Shown piece after piece: positions 9,654 to 18,700 of a DNA stretch of 64,000 bases (the stretch's first letter is position 1; every line of letters starts with the position of its first letter). Origin of the DNA: an uncultured Pseudoalteromonas sp. (GTDB taxonomy: Bacteria; Pseudomonadota; Gammaproteobacteria; Enterobacterales; Alteromonadaceae). The notes under the pieces were generated by a model. That model was not told the DNA's origin. It was given only the letters and a program-made list of their open reading frames with translations, and did not search any database. Location of the stretch: NCBI GenBank assembly GCA_947493455.1, contig CANLRB010000001.1:682001-746000 (forward strand). The letters run 5' to 3'. The position numbers and the translations under genes were made by a program.

Positions 9654-10859
9654 TCACACCAAATCGTGTTCAAAATAAATGCGGTACGTTGACGACCAAA
9701 TAGGGTAATCGATTTCAATTAAATAGCAGCGAAATTGGTTACCATCAAGGCCTGCGTAATTTAGTAAGTAATCGCACATTTGTTTGGCATTTATTCCGGC
9801 AACCGTGTGCCGATTGGGTGCTGCTAAGTCAATAATTGACAGTTCTGGAAATTCAGGTAGGCGCTCGGTCCATAAATCACTCGCGCGTAACTTACCTTCC
9901 TTCACTTTTTGATTGCCCATATAACAACCGACATTGACTGTACTGCGACGGTCGATTTGTTTATCCAATAACACCATCATCAACATTTTTTTCGTAGGGG
10001 TTTTGATTGAAATACTGGTCGAACTGCAATGGGTTGCATCAACTAATGGATTAGCGAGTTCGTCAGGGTTACTAAACAAAAACGTCGCATCAAACGATTG
10101 ATTTGTTATATCTTCAAATACAAGCCCTGAATTACTGTGCGAATAACTCGAGTAATAGCTTTCAAGCTGTGGAGTTGAGTACTCTTTTGCTATGCCAATG
10201 TGGAATTGCGTCGCATCAAGACGACTTGTTTTGTCAATTAACTCTGGCTTATCAAAGTTATCAGGGTGCTCATGCGTATAAAACTGGACAAACGGCGGTG
10301 ATGCCGGCGAGCGCATCATGCCAAGTTTTGAAATCATCGCAAATTCATGCAAAAACTGGGGCTTATGCTTGTTTGGGGTTAAAACATAGCAGCAAAACAA
10401 GGTGTTAATATGTGAGCCCAGCAGTGACTTGCTGGCTGAAAATAACGCTTCCCGTTTATCCTGTTCACTGGGGTCCGTTATTTCTTTTTGCAGCGGTTCA
10501 TTGAGTAACCGTTTTAATTCGGCGTGACTGCGTGCATATTGGTTAAGCGCTTGACAAAAAAGTGAAAAAACTTGGTTGAGTTCAACTAATGCCGGTTTGG
10601 GAATATGCTCAGACACTTTGTCAGCAAACTCTTGTTGACCGGCGATGCCTGGTAGCTGAGTCAGTACTTGGAGTCCGTCTTTTGAGCGAAACGCATTGAG
10701 AATGCGCTGACTGTTGGAACGATTATACGTTAAAAATGCACTTAAACCCGCGATCGATTTTGCTTGCATAGGCAGATGTGACATAACGACAGAGAGCGCC
10801 GTTTGAATTCGCTCTCCAAGGCGGTTCAAAGAGACTAAATCAGTTTGTTCTAATGGCAT
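9654..10859 (-). CDS. Unknown cytoplasmic protein (401 aa), possible N-terminal HTH
   Basis: I do not recognise the family. There is no signal peptide or membrane segment. Residues about 36-60 (S-I-A-G-L-S-A-F-L-T-Y-N-R-S-N-S-Q-R-I-L) look like a helix-turn-helix of the kind found in transcriptional regulators, and the following G-L-Q-V-L-T-Q-L-P-G resembles a linker after such a domain. The large remainder, about 100-401, shows mixed alpha/beta character with several aromatic segments and ends in Y-R-I-Y-F-E-H-D-L-V. A regulator with a ligand-binding domain is one reading, but this is inference. It sits between the TonB receptor and the S1 protease gene on the same strand, has its own strong terminator, and shows only a weak ribosome site before its ATG. 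Confidence 0.7.
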   Translation of the reverse strand: MPLEQTDLVSLNRLGERIQTALSVVMSHLPMQAKSIAGLSAFLTYNRSNSQRILNAFRSKDGLQVLTQLPGIAGQQEFADKVSEHIPKPALVELNQVFSLFCQALNQYARSHAELKRLLNEPLQKEITDPSEQDKREALFSASKSLLGSHINTLFCCYVLTPNKHKPQFLHEFAMISKLGMMRSPASPPFVQFYTHEHPDNFDKPELIDKTSRLDATQFHIGIAKEYSTPQLESYYSSYSHSNSGLVFEDITNQSFDATFLFSNPDELANPLVDATHCSSTSISIKTPTKKMLMMVLLDKQIDRRSTVNVGCYMGNQKVKEGKLRASDLWTERLPEFPELSIIDLAAPNRHTVAGINAKQMCDYLLNYAGLDGNQFRCYLIEIDYPIWSSTYRIYFEHDLV

Positions 10860-10943
10860 AGCTTAGCAGTAGTGATTATTCCGTAGTCACTGTAACATGA
10901 AGCGCCTAACACGAAAAGCTTAGCTAACCATATGATACAACTG

Positions 10944-10963
10944 AAAAAGGGCCATAGGCCCTT
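10944..10963 (-). terminator. Terminator after the S1 protease gene
   Basis: The minus strand has a perfect AAGGGCC / GGCCCTT stem with a three-base loop followed by TTTC, about 37 bases past the protease stop codon. Confidence 0.8.
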
Positions 10964-10999
10964 GATTCAATTATAAACAAATGGAATTAACAAACTATT

Positions 11000-12643
11000 T
11001 TATCGGCAGGCACCATCATTTTGCCATGGGCCCCACGGTCCGCTGGTTTCAGGGTTTTCGCCTTGTACCCACCATTTTGCGGTGTAAAGTCGGCCGTTTA
11101 GCGCAACTTGATCACCTGTTAAGTAAACCGTACTCTCATTCCAACTGGCGACACCTTGACAGCCTGAGTTATTATCGGTTGATACGGTAATGCTTTTTAC
11201 TACACGGTCAGTTTGCCCTTTGGCATCCACAACAGTAAGCGCGACACTGTAAATACCAGATGACGCAAATGTATGAACCGGGTTTGCGCTACTTGCGGCA
11301 TTGCCATCGCCAAACTGCCATGAATATGACACAACACCCAAATCATCTTGCGCTTGTTCGTTAAAGCTCACGGTTAAGCCACTGGCGACATAACTAAAAT
11401 CAGCAACAGGTGGCGTATCGGTTCCCGAGCCACTGCACTCGCCTTGGTCTTGCCATACATTGCTGTACACATCAGGTTGTGCACCCGTTGACCACCAAGT
11501 CGCTTGGTACTTGCGACCATTATAGCTCACCACATCACCCAGTGCATACGCGGTCACAGCCGACCATGCCGCGATACCGTCACACCCTGGCGGATTAACG
11601 ATATCAGCGATAGTGACTGATTTTGCAATTGTATCTGTTTGACCCACTGAGTCCGTCACTGTTAGTGTTACCGTATAACTACCAGGATTAACATAATCAT
11701 GACTTGGGCTCGTTGCTGTTGACGTTGCTCCATCACCAAATTGCCATTGATGTGAAACCGCGCCTTTGTCATCGGTTGAGGTACTATTAAAGCTTACTTG
11801 TGTACCATTCACCGAATAATTAAAGTTCGCTGTTGGCACCTCATCAACAGGTGTGTCAGTACCGATACCCGTTTTTTGCTTGATCCAATCTAGATAACTG
11901 GTTGTACGGGTAAAAGCTGTGGCACCACGACACCCTTGCCCCCAGCTTACGGTACCAATACTATAAAAGTCAGATCCCACTTTAACCGCGTACGGGCCGC
12001 CGCTGTCGCCATTACATGCCGAAACGCCACCCGCGCCGCCACCACAAACTACCGAAGACGGTAAATTAAAGCGTAGTTCGCTCGAGCAGCTGTTATTTGA
12101 AATAACCGGTAGATTAACTTCGCGTAGTACATCACTCGGACTGCCTTGATAATAGGTTAAACCCCACCCCGAAACCGTAACGGCATCGCCAACATTAGCA
12201 TAGTTCTGTTCAATCGCAGCTGTTGGCAATTTGGCAGGTTTATATTGACTGCTCGCAGGGGTCGCCAAACGCAACAACGCTATATCATATCCAGAGCGAA
12301 TATTATTCGCTCCGCGCCAATATTCATGATTAATGATTTGTGACACGTTAAGTGTTTGGCCATCATTTTGCCTAATACTGTGCGCACCCACCCGCACTTG
12401 TAGTGACGACGTAGACGCATTGTCTAAACAGTGTGCTGCAGTTAACACCCAATCTTTGCTGATCAGCGTGCCACCACAACCTTGACGCCCATTCATTAAT
12501 AGCGCCACCTGATAAGGTCGCGAATAAGGTACGGTTTCAGAGCCACCGACAATCATGCTGCCGACATCGGCAGTTTGCGTTTGAGCTACGGCTTGCAAGC
12601 TCGCAAATGCAGCGAGCCCGAGCAAATTTTTATTATTTATCAT
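11000..12643 (-). CDS. Secreted chymotrypsin-like S1 protease with PKD and CBM5/12 modules
   Basis: The 547-residue preproenzyme has a signal peptide (1-20) and a short propeptide before mature I31-V-G-G. The catalytic triad is His71 (T-A-A-H-C), Asp120 (Y-D-I-A-L-L) and Ser214 (G-D-S-G-G-P). The residue six before the catalytic Ser, which sets S1 specificity, is Ser208 rather than Asp, so chymotrypsin- or elastase-like cleavage is more likely than trypsin-like. Two PKD-type domains (about 268-350 and 408-493) alternate with two CBM5/12 domains (about 352-403 and 497-547) containing A-x-W-W motifs that bind chitin. The enzyme probably removes protein from chitin-protein composites. AAAGGA lies nine bases before the ATG. 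A site resembling the TonB-receptor operator lies upstream. Confidence 0.94.
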   Translation of the reverse strand: MINNKNLLGLAAFASLQAVAQTQTADVGSMIVGGSETVPYSRPYQVALLMNGRQGCGGTLISKDWVLTAAHCLDNASTSSLQVRVGAHSIRQNDGQTLNVSQIINHEYWRGANNIRSGYDIALLRLATPASSQYKPAKLPTAAIEQNYANVGDAVTVSGWGLTYYQGSPSDVLREVNLPVISNNSCSSELRFNLPSSVVCGGGAGGVSACNGDSGGPYAVKVGSDFYSIGTVSWGQGCRGATAFTRTTSYLDWIKQKTGIGTDTPVDEVPTANFNYSVNGTQVSFNSTSTDDKGAVSHQWQFGDGATSTATSPSHDYVNPGSYTVTLTVTDSVGQTDTIAKSVTIADIVNPPGCDGIAAWSAVTAYALGDVVSYNGRKYQATWWSTGAQPDVYSNVWQDQGECSGSGTDTPPVADFSYVASGLTVSFNEQAQDDLGVVSYSWQFGDGNAASSANPVHTFASSGIYSVALTVVDAKGQTDRVVKSITVSTDNNSGCQGVASWNESTVYLTGDQVALNGRLYTAKWWVQGENPETSGPWGPWQNDGACR

Positions 12644-12681
12644 TGTTATAGATCCTTTAGATTACCCACAACGGGTATTTT

Positions 12682-12703
12682 AGATCTACTCTCAGATACA
12701 CCT
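12682..12703 (-). promoter_or_regulatory. Operator-like site shared with the TonB-receptor promoter
   Basis: On the minus strand AGGTGTATCTGAGAGTAGATCT aligns with the operator at 9493-9513 at about 19 positions with one gap; the AGGTGTATCT half-site is identical and the other half is degenerate. It lies 39-60 bases before the S1 protease start codon. A convincing -10/-35 pair is not obvious next to it. Confidence 0.4.
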
Positions 12704-12899
12704 TAAAGCAACAATATGTGCAAAATTCACTCACATCCTACCAGTATAAAAACACACCAATTAATGTAAACACGCTTATTTTTCAATCACATAAAAGTAA
12801 CAAAATATTTACATGGATAAAAACAAGCATTGTTCTTAATGAGCGAGACGTCATGACTAAAAATAGGATATACAGGGCGGAATTAATTTTGAAAATAGT

Positions 12900-12940
12900 G
12901 CACACGTTACCGCTACGGGAGCAACAGCGCCAACGTGTGC
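12900..12940 (-). terminator. Long hairpin, likely terminator of the DUF1842-like gene
   Basis: A 9-bp perfect stem GCACACGTT / AACGTGTGC is extended by CGCT / AGCG after two mismatches. It begins 21 bases past the stop of the gene at 12962. On the minus strand it is followed by ACTATTTTC, a poor T-tract, so termination may be inefficient. Confidence 0.5.
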
Positions 12941-12961
12941 GAGTTATATCATGTTTTACGA

Positions 12962-13345
12962 TTAGTCGACCATAGATACATCGCAATCATAATGATAGTC
13001 ACCGACTGAGAAACGACCTGTTCCGTGCCATTGGTCATCGACTGCAAAAGATGCTGTAAACGGCTTTTCAATAGTGAGCGGTGTTGTCGGTAAATAGGTC
13101 ACCGCTGCTTCACCAGATACCGCACCAAGTTTAGTGATAGGCCCATAGCCAGCACCATGCAAATGGCCCGATGCCTTTGCGGTAAAGCTTGGTGAATCTG
13201 CAGTTCCCTCTAATATGTTACCGGTTGCTACGCCGTTTAGTGCACCATTAGTTGCATTAACAGTGCATTGAAACACCATCGAACCTGCGCCTACTGTATT
13301 TGTTTTAAATTGCAATTTTACAAGGTATAAGCCTGTATCAGCCAT
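12962..13345 (-). CDS. DUF1842-like small protein (127 aa)
   Basis: The protein begins A-D-T-G-L-Y-L-V-K-L and contains T-N-G-A-L-N-G-V-A-T-G, A-S-G-H-L-H-G-A-G-Y and a late D-D-Q-W-H-G-T-G motif. This pattern resembles what I recall of the DUF1842 family, short beta-rich proteins of unknown function; the match is by memory of pattern and only moderately certain. There is no signal peptide. GAGG lies nine bases before the ATG. It sits alone between the GH19 chitinase and S1 protease genes on the same strand, over 400 bases from the chitinase stop, so it probably has its own promoter. The beta-rich composition could suit a small carbohydrate- or lipid-binding sandwich, but I infer no specific role. 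Confidence 0.65.
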   Translation of the reverse strand: MADTGLYLVKLQFKTNTVGAGSMVFQCTVNATNGALNGVATGNILEGTADSPSFTAKASGHLHGAGYGPITKLGAVSGEAAVTYLPTTPLTIEKPFTASFAVDDQWHGTGRFSVGDYHYDCDVSMVD

Positions 13346-13795
13346 AACTAAAATCCTCTTTAAGTGACTAATTAAATTTAACGGTCAGCTATTATTCACT
13401 GACCTCCACCAGCTTAGTGTGTGCCTAAAAAACCGCTATTACAGGTGATAACATGTATTTTAAACGTGAATGGAAGAATCGAAAGTTGCTAATTTTTAAC
13501 CTGTTACACGTATTTAAGAGATGAAGTACAGTTTTACTATTTTTCACTTACACGTAGTTACAAGTTAAAAGTTACAGATTTTAAGCTTGGGTAGTGAACA
13601 TTGCTTGTGAACCTTCATATCTGAAAAATTGCATATGTAAATGCAAGCAATCACAGTACTGGCAAAATAAATGGCTTAATAGATGGGTCGATTTGATTGC
13701 CAAACTTAAATGAGATTTAGTAAAGCAAGCTTATGACCGTTATGAAATAGGTGTATTTCAAGTAGGCAATCAACTTGCTTGTTAATTAACAATAA
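13346..13795. other. 450-bp gene-free region after the chitinase gene
   Basis: No credible open frame is present. It contains an inverted repeat GGTCAG / CTGACC (10-base loop) at about 13383-13404, two copies of TTACACGTA about 45 bases apart, and repeated AGTTACA words. The promoter of the DUF1842-like gene must lie here, but I cannot place it. Confidence 0.5.
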
Positions 13796-15385
13796 TTACT
13801 GCCAAGCGTTGCTTTGATTGGGTTGTTCACCTTGATTCCACCACTTTGCAGTGTATATCACACCATCATAAACTGCGGTATCGCCTTTTAAGTACACTTT
13901 TGTAGCTTGCCATTGTTCGCTGCCAACTGGCGGCTCCGTTGGAGGTACTTCTGTGCTAGTTTGCAACAACCATGGCCCGCCATCACTTGGCACATTTCCT
14001 TGCGTCCACCATTTCGCTTTGTAGGTTGCCCCTTTATAAGTTACTGTATCACCCTTCAAATAAACCTTACTCGCAAGCCACTCGGTACCTGTTGCTGGCG
14101 GTTCAACAGGTTCAGGTAAAGTGTCTACAACCCGTACTTTTGGCCAATTTGCATGTGATTCATAAAAGTTTGTTACGCACTTTTCGTAGTCACCCGGAAC
14201 TAGAGCAGAATAAGCGGTTTGATAAGCCACTAATTTGCACTCAAACGAATAACCTTCCGGCCTATCAGCATAATAAGTCCAGTCACCTTCCCAGTTTGTA
14301 TAGAGCACATCAGTTGCCCCTTCAAGGTTTAGACTGCCATAAGGCGTTTGTTGCCAACAGGTGTTTTCTTCGTCTAATTCAATTGGAATGGCATACTTAT
14401 CGGCAAGTCCTTCCCAATAGCGAATACGGTTGACCGGCTGGCCTTTATTTTTGTTTTGTTCGCCACATTCAATGCCACCATTAATAATGTTTATTGTTGT
14501 GCCAAAACCATAACCAATCCCTGCCGAGAGTTCCCGTTGTGATGGCACCCATGTTCTATCAATCACATGTAACATCGCCGGTTTTGGCGCTTGTGGGGTT
14601 AAGAAAAACCATATCGCTGACGCTAAATTTAGCCAAGAGTCCGCAACCCTAGCCGGATTATTCAGTAACACCGTCGCGTCACCGTCAAACATCACTTCTG
14701 AGAATGCGCCATAATTAAAGTGATACGATAATTGTTTTGCGCCGCGGCCGAAGTAGCCCTGCCCATCTGCACACGGCCAACGTTTGTTTTGCCAATCGTT
14801 TTGACCACAACCTGTGGTGTAGCCGGGCTGACCTTCTGACCAGCCCATTTCTCTTACATGAACGAGAGCTTGTTGCCACTCTTCAAGGCCAAGTGGGTTA
14901 TCTGACGTATTTTCTTTTGCAATATGACCACCGGTTTCCTGTGCAAAATGAGCAAATGCCGTAATAATTGAGCGTTTGCAAATCGCATCTGCATCACGGC
15001 CATCATTGTAATCACCACAAAAAGCGGGGAATTTACCAATCGCTCGTAAAAAACGCGTATAGGTGTATTCAGGCGCTGCCATTTGAGTTAAATAATCCCA
15101 CTGCGCTTTACCAAACACCCGTTCTGCACGCTGAACATTTATTGGGTTAGATGCGTTACCCGGTAAAATAGCCTCCACCACTTGATTGCTCTCGGTCCTA
15201 AGCGCATTTGACCAGATGCCGTACATCGGGTTTTGCGTTTTGCGTTGCGCTGCATCGATAACTTCACTTTTTAAAACAACATAACCGCCTGGATTGTCAG
15301 GATCTGGCTGAGGTGTAATCGCATTGACCCCGGTCGACGATACAAACGCAGCACTCATCGCTGCGAATAGAAGGTTTTTATTCAT
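13796..15385 (-). CDS. Secreted GH19 chitinase with two C-terminal CBM5/12 domains
   Basis: The 529-residue enzyme has a signal peptide (1-22). The GH19 fold is shown by catalytic acid Glu150 in H-F-A-Q-E-T-G-G, a second candidate Glu179 in R-E-M-G matching plant Q-E-R-G, and the signature Y-F-G-R-G-A-K-Q-L-S-Y-x-F-N-Y-G at 211-226. Family members cut beta-1,4-GlcNAc links in chitin with inversion. Two CBM5/12 domains (about 440-482 and 490-529), each with Y-L-K-G-D-T and A-K-W-W motifs, close the protein and would hold it on chitin. The ATG has AGGG nine bases upstream. A NagR-type operator overlapping TTGACA lies about 80 bases before the start, which points to control by chitin-derived amino sugars. 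Confidence 0.95.
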   Translation of the reverse strand: MNKNLLFAAMSAAFVSSTGVNAITPQPDPDNPGGYVVLKSEVIDAAQRKTQNPMYGIWSNALRTESNQVVEAILPGNASNPINVQRAERVFGKAQWDYLTQMAAPEYTYTRFLRAIGKFPAFCGDYNDGRDADAICKRSIITAFAHFAQETGGHIAKENTSDNPLGLEEWQQALVHVREMGWSEGQPGYTTGCGQNDWQNKRWPCADGQGYFGRGAKQLSYHFNYGAFSEVMFDGDATVLLNNPARVADSWLNLASAIWFFLTPQAPKPAMLHVIDRTWVPSQRELSAGIGYGFGTTINIINGGIECGEQNKNKGQPVNRIRYWEGLADKYAIPIELDEENTCWQQTPYGSLNLEGATDVLYTNWEGDWTYYADRPEGYSFECKLVAYQTAYSALVPGDYEKCVTNFYESHANWPKVRVVDTLPEPVEPPATGTEWLASKVYLKGDTVTYKGATYKAKWWTQGNVPSDGGPWLLQTSTEVPPTEPPVGSEQWQATKVYLKGDTAVYDGVIYTAKWWNQGEQPNQSNAWQ

Positions 15386-15456
15386 TTTATTCTGCCCTAT
15401 GTTGTTCTGGTTACGATTAAAAATTATTTGTTAACATTAAATTAACGTACCCATAT

Positions 15457-15480
15457 TGATACCTAGTGACAGCGTTGTCA
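15457..15480 (-). promoter_or_regulatory. NagR-type operator overlapping the chitinase promoter
   Basis: TGACAGCGTTGTCA at 15467-15480 matches the core TGACARCGYTGTCA that I recall for LacI-family NagR sites in Alteromonadales and Xanthomonas. On the minus strand its edge forms a perfect -35 box TTGACA, followed after 17 bases by CAATAT (weak -10). NagR binding here would directly block the GH19 promoter until an amino-sugar inducer appears. No nagR gene is in the window. Confidence 0.65.
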
Positions 15481-15505
15481 ACATCAATTCAAATGTTTTT
15501 AAAAC

Positions 15506-15545
15506 AGGGTCAGAGTCACAAAGCACCTATTTTAACTCTGACCCT
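15506..15545. repeat. REP-like palindrome (11-bp arms)
   Basis: AGGGTCAGAGT and ACTCTGACCCT face each other across 18 bases. GGGTCAGAGT palindromes recur in gammaproteobacterial genomes beside RAYT-type transposases (IS200-like), so this is probably a non-autonomous copy. It lies between the divergent chitinase and M43 protease genes; no transposase is nearby. Confidence 0.55.
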
Positions 15546-15751
15546 AAATTAGAGAACAAAAACTGACACTTTTGTATATTTTATGTAAAAAAATTGATAA
15601 CACACTTTTAATTTACCCTCTTTATGTATATTGTATACAAGAATATCAATTGGAGCTTGATAAGTTAGTACAGAAATGGATACCCCTAAACGTGTTAATT
15701 ATTTACTTAACACACTGAAAATAATCACAATAAATGTGAATGGGAAATCAA

Positions 15752-18700
15752 ATGTTTAAAAATAACAAAATGGTAACACTGCTATCATTAGGACTGGCAG
15801 CTCAAAGCGCTGGTGTGCTTGCAGGTAGTTTTGAGTTGCCAGCCTTCACCCCAAACAATGTATCGTTACTTGGTCATCAAGCAAAAGGTCATATTTGTGG
15901 TACCGACGACAATCACCAAAACTGGCGTGAGTTACAAAAACTCAACAAACTGCAATATCAGCAAGTCGAGTTACTCAAACACGCGCCAATAAGCGATATG
16001 CAAAGTCATGCGAACTTTGAATCAATGGTCGCACAAGGAAATGGGGTTGATGGTCGCTACTATATCCCGGTTGTTGTTCACGTTTATGGTGATACCTATA
16101 ACTGTACTAATGCAGCGCAAAACTGTTTAACCGAAGCCAAAATAATTGATGCGCTTAACAAGAGTAACGAAGACTTTTTAGGCACGAACACCCAAGATGG
16201 GCCGATTGATCCGTTATTCCAAGCTATCCGCGAAAACTTAAATATTGAATTTGTGCTCGCAAAAAAAGACCCAAGTGGTAACCCTACCAATGGTATTGTG
16301 CGCTACGCCAATAAATCTGGTTACGGTAATGGCTCAGGCTCAGATGCACAAATTGCGGCCGATGCGTGGGATAACTTTAAATACATGAATATTTATATTC
16401 AGCAAGATCTCTATGCCGACGGTGGCACCACCAGCTCAGGTGTCGCTTGGTATCCAAGTTTGTCTATGAGTGAGCAGGGACTTGCCCGAGTTGTTTACAA
16501 TGGTAACTATTTAGGGAGTAACACAGGTGAGAACTTCCGTTCAGTGCTCACCCATGAGTTTGGTCACTGGCTTAACCTGCCACACACATTTGACGGTGAT
16601 GTATGTTCAGTGCACCAAGAAGCGTTCTGTGAAGCGACCGGTGATAACAACTGTGATACACCACAAATGAGTAGCAGCATACTTCAAAACAATGCGCCTA
16701 ACTGCCTCGGTCAAAAAACCAATACTGAAAACTTCATGCACTACTCTGACAACTATGCCATGTTTACAAAAGGGCAAGTTGAACGCATGACGGCTGCATT
16801 ACATGGCCCATCACGTAAAACACTTTGGAGTAACGCAAACCTAATTGCAACAGGATTAGAAGCCTATACTTCGAACTCAGAACGTTATTGGGACGGCAGC
16901 GGCTTAGACGTGGCGCCACAAGGCACGCCAATTGCGACATTCGACAACTTAAGCGGGGCCAAAGGCGAAGCAACCAACTTTGAAGTTGCAATGCCACCGG
17001 GTACACAGGCCGTCGCCTTTTACTTAGATGGATATACTGAAGATCCGGATCTTTACGTATCGCGTGGCCAAGCGCCAACTAAAACAGGCGATACTTGGAA
17101 CGCCGATTTTATTTCGTTTAAATCAGCGGGCGTGCCTGAGCTTGTTACCGTATCTGCACCATCAGCAAACGCAAACTATCACAGTACCGTTGATGCATTT
17201 ACAGCATACAGCAATGCCCGCTTACAGGTATTAGCAGTTGATGATGCAACCTTATGTACTAATTGTGAACGCATCTTCTTAACCGAAGAACATAATTTAT
17301 CAGCCGTTAAAGGCGACGCTGCTAAAACTTACCAATTTACGGTACCTAATGACGCAATACGCACCGTTGTTGTTATGCCAGGTGGTTATCAAGGCGATCC
17401 CGATATGTACGTAAGTGTAAACTCTGTACCAACCACAAATGCGTTTGATTGTGGCCCTTTTAGCGCCCCACGACTTAGTGAATACTGTGAACTACCTGCT
17501 GGCGGCGGTACGGTCAATGTTATGATAGACCCGTTCTTAGATTACAGTGGTGCAACCTTGCGCGCGTACTATGAACGCCAAACAAATTCAGCGCTTCCTA
17601 TTGCTGAAGCTAATGGCGCATACACGGCTTTATTAGGTGACAGTGTGCAATTAGTGAGCTCAGGCTCAGGCGACAGTGACGGTACTATTGTCAGCTATAG
17701 CTGGGACTTAGGTGACGGAAACACTGCAACTGGCGAATCTGTAACGCATACTTACGCACAAGCGGGTGCCTACACGGTTACCCTGACTGTCACCGACAAC
17801 GATGGTAATACTGCGACTGATACAGCAAGTGTCACTATTTCAGCAGTAAATGAAGCGCCGGTTGTTGTTGTGTCAAACCCTGTATCAGGACAAATTGGCG
17901 AATCTGTTACCTTCTCTGCAGCGGGCTCGACCGATGACGGACAAATTGTCAGTTACCAATGGGATTTCGGCGACGGTAATAGTCAAAATGGCGAAACAGT
18001 GACGCACAGCTTCACACAAGCCGGTGATTATGTAGTGACAGTCACGGCAACCGACAACCAAGGTGCGCAAACAAGTGCAACAACATCTGCAACAATTACT
18101 GGTGTGACCTTTTGCAGTGCATCAGGCAATACAAACTATGAATGGATAGAGTCAGTCGCAGTTGGCAACATCACACACGCAAGTGCAAAAGAAGGCTACG
18201 CTGATTTTACTAACATTAATCTCCCATTAATGGTTGGTGACAATATGATTAATCTTACAGCAGGTGGCAATTACACTGAGCATTGGACTGCGTGGATTGA
18301 CTTTAACCAAAATGGTAATTTTGAAGCATCAGAGCAAGTAGTCGCGAATGTGTCAGGCAAGAATACGGTAACGGGCACTATTTCGGTACCACAAAGTGCC
18401 AACGGCCTCACCACTCGTATGCGCGTAATTATGAAGTATGGTTCTGCTGCAACATCGGCATGTGGGTCAATTGGCGATGGTGAGATTGAAGATTACACCG
18501 TCACTATTAGCAAACCGAGCACACCGATTCTTGAAAATGCCTGCGCAACTCAAAGTGCTGTGACATCTGGGCGTTTAGAAAGCGGCCGCGCAACTTGTTT
18601 AGGTTCAAACAGTACCATGTGGTTTAGCATGGCCAATGCAAGCGCCCACAGCACAGTGTCGATTTCAACAGACCACGGTTCAGGTTCATTGAATGTGCTT

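Larger units (their letters stand above)
12644..12961. other. Intergenic region between S1 protease and DUF1842-like genes
   Basis: This 318-bp stretch holds the shared operator-like site (12682-12703) and the hairpin at 12900-12940. Open frames here are short, overlap on opposite strands, and lack ribosome sites, so I call no gene. Confidence 0.6.
15386..15751. other. Divergent regulatory region between GH19 chitinase and M43 protease
   Basis: Besides the NagR-type site and the REP-like palindrome, this region has a 10-bp palindrome TTGTATACAA at 15631-15640. It overlaps a candidate -10 TATACA for the protease, with TTTACC as -35 sixteen bases upstream. The palindrome resembles a GntR-family half-operator. 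No gene is seen here. Confidence 0.45.

Noticed and set aside
12900-12940. Hairpin as a small RNA gene
   Set aside because: No promoter can be seen before it and its position right after a stop codon fits a terminator better.
13972-14433. Open frame of 153 codons antisense to the GH19 gene
   Set aside because: It lies wholly inside a well-supported chitinase gene, has odd His/Gln/Leu composition and no ribosome site; it is a shadow of the coding strand.
3042-15671. Exact 14-mer GATAAGTTAGTACA at about 3042 and 15658
   Set aside because: A few exact 14-base repeats are expected by chance in 64 kb of AT-rich sequence, and the contexts share nothing else.
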